From NCBI GenBank assembly GCA_026196275.1, contig JAPHTQ010000019.1, forward strand, positions 1-40,290: a DNA stretch of 40,290 bases, given 5' to 3'. Shown piece by piece: positions 38,130 to 40,290 of this stretch. The notes under the pieces are model-generated. The model saw only the letters and a program-made list of their open reading frames with translations, searched no databases and was not told where the DNA came from. The translations under genes and the position numbers were made by a program. The first letter of the stretch is position 1; every line of letters starts with the position of its first letter. The DNA is from Gammaproteobacteria bacterium (GTDB lineage Bacteria; Pseudomonadota; Gammaproteobacteria; Thiohalomonadales; Thiohalomonadaceae).

Positions 38130-38498
38130 ATGAAGATTCAGGCCATTCATCACGTCAGCCTATTGGTTGCTGACACAGATCGTGCACTCGGTTTTTACCG
38201 TGATCTGCTGGGACTGGAGGAGATCGAACGGCCGCCGCTCGACTTTCCCGGTGCCTGGCTCGCCATCGGTGAACAGCAGCTGCATCTGCTGGAGCTGCAC
38301 GACCCCGATAGCGGTATCGTGCGAGCTGATCACGTTGGCCGCGACCGCCACCTTGCCCTCTGCGTCGAGGGATTGAATGAGCTGGAAGGACGACTGCAGG
38401 CGGCGGCCATCCCCCTGAGAGGCAGCCGATCCGGTCGCAATGCGATCTTCTGCCGCGATCCGGATGGCAACGGGGTGGAGTTGATCGCCACCCTCTGA
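38130..38498 (+). CDS. VOC-family (glyoxalase/bleomycin-resistance fold) protein
   Basis: A 122-residue single-module vicinal oxygen chelate protein. It has 'IHHVSLLVADTDRALGFYRDLLGL' style N-terminus (quoted as the conserved start), and the four metal-ligand positions fit His8, Glu55 (or His52), His74 and Glu117. 'CRDPDGNGVELI' is the C-terminal signature. The reaction cannot be told from sequence; lactoylglutathione lyase-like activity is one option. The ATG at 38130 follows GGGGAGG. It is the only plus-strand gene inside the minus-strand dap/glnD block and diverges from dapC. Confidence 0.88.
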   Translation: MKIQAIHHVSLLVADTDRALGFYRDLLGLEEIERPPLDFPGAWLAIGEQQLHLLELHDPDSGIVRADHVGRDRHLALCVEGLNELEGRLQAAAIPLRGSRSGRNAIFCRDPDGNGVELIATL

Positions 38499-38528
38499 TG
38501 GCAGTGAACCGCCGTTATGTCTGCGGCA

Positions 38529-38906
38529 CTATTTCCGGATAAGCTCGTTTGACTTGTCGAGGTAAGCGGTGGCCTTTTGCCTCACCACGGTCGTATCGTT
38601 GCGCTCGGAGGCGAGATGCAGCTCTTCGAGCTTGGCGGCAATGTCGGCAGCCTCGGTATCAATCACCTCCAGGGCACTTTCCAGAGTGTAGGTCAGCTGA
38701 TGGATCGTGGCTATGTTCTCCAGGCTGTCCTCCTTGGTGAGCACCTCGTCGAGCTTTTTATTGTAACTGGCAAGATTTTCCAGCGCCTCCTCCAGGGTGT
38801 GGGATTGTTTACCCTTGAAGTGATCAGGCCGCTCGGCCTGGACACTCAAGGGCAGGGCAAGGCTGAGGACGAGGGCAAGCAATAGTGGGCGTTGATTTCG
38901 GTACAT
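38529..38906 (-). CDS. Small exported protein of unknown function under Fur control
   Basis: A 125-residue protein with a Sec signal peptide cleaved about after residue 24 (VQA/ERPDHF). The mature part is helical and charged: 'ERPDHFKGKQSHTLEEALENLASYNKKLDE' (the motif starts at residue 25), followed by a long predicted helix pair to 'DKSNELIRK'. It has no cysteine and no membrane helix, so it is periplasmic. It resembles a family I recall as DUF6746, with no known function. The ATG at 38906 follows AGGAGA. A perfect Fur-type palindrome covers its promoter, so it should be made when iron is scarce. Confidence 0.8.
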   Translation of the reverse strand: MYRNQRPLLLALVLSLALPLSVQAERPDHFKGKQSHTLEEALENLASYNKKLDEVLTKEDSLENIATIHQLTYTLESALEVIDTEAADIAAKLEELHLASERNDTTVVRQKATAYLDKSNELIRK

Positions 38907-38992
38907 GATGCGGTTCTCCTGTCTCGATTGGGTTTGAGGTAGAGGTGGCAATGGCTTCCGCCGGCCAGGTGGCCGTAGTGCCAACTAAACGT

Positions 38993-39023
38993 AATGCTAA
39001 TGATAACCATTATCATTAGCATT
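38993..39023. promoter_or_regulatory. Fur box: perfect 31-base palindrome
   Basis: AATGCTAATGATAA (38993-39006) and its exact reverse complement TTATCATTAGCATT (39010-39023) flank CCA. The core AATGATAACCATTATCATT matches the Fur consensus GATAATGATAATCATTATC closely. The flanks extend the dyad beyond the usual 19 bases, leaving room for two overlapping Fur dimers. Confidence 0.85.
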
Positions 39024-39028
39024 GACAA
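39000..39028 (-). promoter_or_regulatory. Sigma-70 promoter inside the Fur box
   Basis: On the minus strand: TTGTCA (39028-39023), exactly 17 bases, then TATCAT (39005-39000). The -10 and the spacer lie entirely inside the Fur palindrome, a standard repression geometry. The predicted leader to the gene at 38906 is about 87 bases. Confidence 0.72.
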
Positions 39029-39097
39029 CAAATGTTTTCACTATGGTCGGTAACGGGGTTGAGCAGAGACAGTAACCGGTAGCGGGGATTCGCTCCC

Positions 39098-40290
39098 TTA
39101 CTCCTCAAGCGCCTCGACGATGCGCGTGTGTAGACACTGGTATTGTTCGTCGCTATGCAGTGGACGGTTATTTTCGTCGGTGATGAAAAAGATGTCCTCG
39201 ACCCGTTCGCCGAAGGTGGCGATCTTGGCGTTGAGCAGACGCACCCGGCAACTGGCCAGGGCGCGGGCGATGCGTGAGAGCAGGCCGGGACGGTCGGAGG
39301 TGATCACCTCCATGACGGTGTGTGCGTTGTGCGGGTCTTCATGAAACAGGACACGGGTTTTGATGTTGAAGTGTTTGAGCTGGCGCGCCATCTGCCGGTG
39401 GACCTTCTCCGGTGTCTTTTCGGGATGGGTGAGCAGGTGCCGCAGCATCTGTTGGATCTCCTGCAGGCGGAACTGACCGCGGATCGGCTCGCCGTCCTCT
39501 TCCAGCACCATATAGGTGTCAAGGGTATAGTTGTCGCGGGAGGGGAGGATGCGGGCATCGACGATGTTCAGGCCAATCTGGTCCAGCACGGTGGTGGTGG
39601 TGGTGAACTGATGGCCGCGGATCGGGGTGTAGAGGAAGATCTCGGTGCCGCCGCGTTCGGTCTGCTGGCGTATCAGTACCAACGGCTCCTCGCTGTCGCC
39701 GTGATCGATCACCGCCTGGGTGTGCCAGGCGATCTCGCTGCCCGAGTAACGCAGAAAGTAGTCGTTATTCAGGCGTGCCCAGAACTGCTTGACCTGGGCC
39801 GGTGGCACACGGTGAAGGTTGAGCAGTTTGCGCGCCTCGGCCTGATGATCGGCGATCACTTCGGCCTCGCGCACCGGATTGGAGAGGCCGCGGCGCAGCG
39901 CCTTGTGGGTGCTGTGATAAAGCTCGGCAAGCAGGGCATCTTTCCAGGTGTTCCACACGCTGGGGCTAGTGGCGCGAATGTCCGATACGGTCAGTAGGTA
40001 GAGGTGGTCGAGGTAGTCCTGTTTGCCCACGGTGGCGGCAAAGTCGTTGATCACCGCCGGTTCGGAGATGTCCTTGCGCTGTGCGGTGGTGGACATCAGC
40101 AGGTGGTTGCGCACAAGCCAGGTGACCAGCTTGGTGTCGTTCTCACTCAGGTCGTGCTGCCGACAGAAACTGGCGGCATCCTCTGCACCGAGGAGGGAGT
40201 GGTCGCCGCCGCGCCCCTTGGCAATGTCATGAAACAGGCCGGCGATATAGAGCAGCTCCGGCTTGGCCAGTTGCTGGATAATGCGGCTGC
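39098..40290 (-). CDS. glnD: PII uridylyltransferase / uridylyl-removing enzyme, 3' part
   Basis: GlnD senses glutamine and adds or removes UMP on PII proteins, controlling nitrogen metabolism. The window holds about 397 codons of the C-terminal part; the frame stays open to the right edge, so the N-terminal nucleotidyltransferase domain lies outside. Visible are the HD hydrolase motif 'LFHDIAKGRGGDHS' close to the edge, an ACT domain around 'EIFLYTPIRGHQFTTTTTV', and a second ACT domain 'VMEVITSDRPGLLSRIARAL' to 'VEDIFFITDENNRPL'. An ATG at 40114 within the frame is internal, not the true start. The nearness to dap genes matches Pseudomonas. Confidence 0.96.
   Translation of the reverse strand, partial: SRIIQQLAKPELLYIAGLFHDIAKGRGGDHSLLGAEDAASFCRQHDLSENDTKLVTWLVRNHLLMSTTAQRKDISEPAVINDFAATVGKQDYLDHLYLLTVSDIRATSPSVWNTWKDALLAELYHSTHKALRRGLSNPVREAEVIADHQAEARKLLNLHRVPPAQVKQFWARLNNDYFLRYSGSEIAWHTQAVIDHGDSEEPLVLIRQQTERGGTEIFLYTPIRGHQFTTTTTVLDQIGLNIVDARILPSRDNYTLDTYMVLEEDGEPIRGQFRLQEIQQMLRHLLTHPEKTPEKVHRQMARQLKHFNIKTRVLFHEDPHNAHTVMEVITSDRPGLLSRIARALASCRVRLLNAKIATFGERVEDIFFITDENNRPLHSDEQYQCLHTRIVEALEE

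Overview
The window reads as a stretch of core chromosome from a GC-rich gammaproteobacterium. The gene order leuC-leuD-leuB-asd-fimV-truA-trpF ... accD-folC-dedD-cvpA-purF-metZ, and the second block glnD ... dapC-dapD-yffB-dapE, both match the arrangement known from Pseudomonas and related gammaproteobacteria. Here trpB and trpA sit between trpF and accD. The intergenic repeats and the trpBA placement suggest a Chromatiales- or Thiotrichales-like lineage rather than a pseudomonad. That placement is inference; no rRNA or marker tree is available.

Region by region: (1) 1-1115 holds an 18-unit heptamer array, a LysR-type regulator and a divergent control region. (2) 1116-5747 is leucine biosynthesis (leuCDB) plus asd, with an inverted-repeat element in every gap. 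(3) 5748-8953 is a gap with possible decayed coding sequence, then fimV ending in a strong terminator. (4) 9038-17797 is truA, trpFBA, accD, folC, a SPOR protein, cvpA and purF. (5) 17798-22466 begins with a SAM-II riboswitch and a terminator upstream of metZ, followed by a methyltransferase, a glycerate kinase and a DUF1853 protein. (6) 22565-30101 holds a secreted protein of unknown function, a Host_attach/eRF1-like protein, the helicase HrpB, LemA with a GIDE/EF-hand membrane protein, and a YoaA-type iron-sulfur helicase. (7) 30178-33500 is a small outer-membrane protein followed by tsaB, archease and rtcB (tRNA modification and RNA repair). (8) 33545-40290, mostly on the minus strand, is an SGNH lipoprotein, dapE, yffB, dapD, dapC, a VOC protein on the plus strand, a small Fur-controlled exported protein and the 3' part of glnD.

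How the genes work together: Asd and the Dap enzymes feed lysine and diaminopimelate synthesis. Asd also supplies the homoserine branch used by MetZ to make homocysteine, and the SAM-II switch upstream of metZ would close the feedback loop through SAM. AccD, FolC, PurF and TrpFBA form the classic housekeeping cluster.

No mobile element with a transposase, prophage, CRISPR array, tRNA or rRNA was seen. The most interesting content is regulatory and non-coding: the SAM-II aptamer with its own terminator, separated from metZ by a long repeat element; a perfect 31-bp Fur-type palindrome covering the promoter of a protein of unknown function; and nine inverted-repeat elements with related arms and unrelated centres, all lying between co-directional genes.
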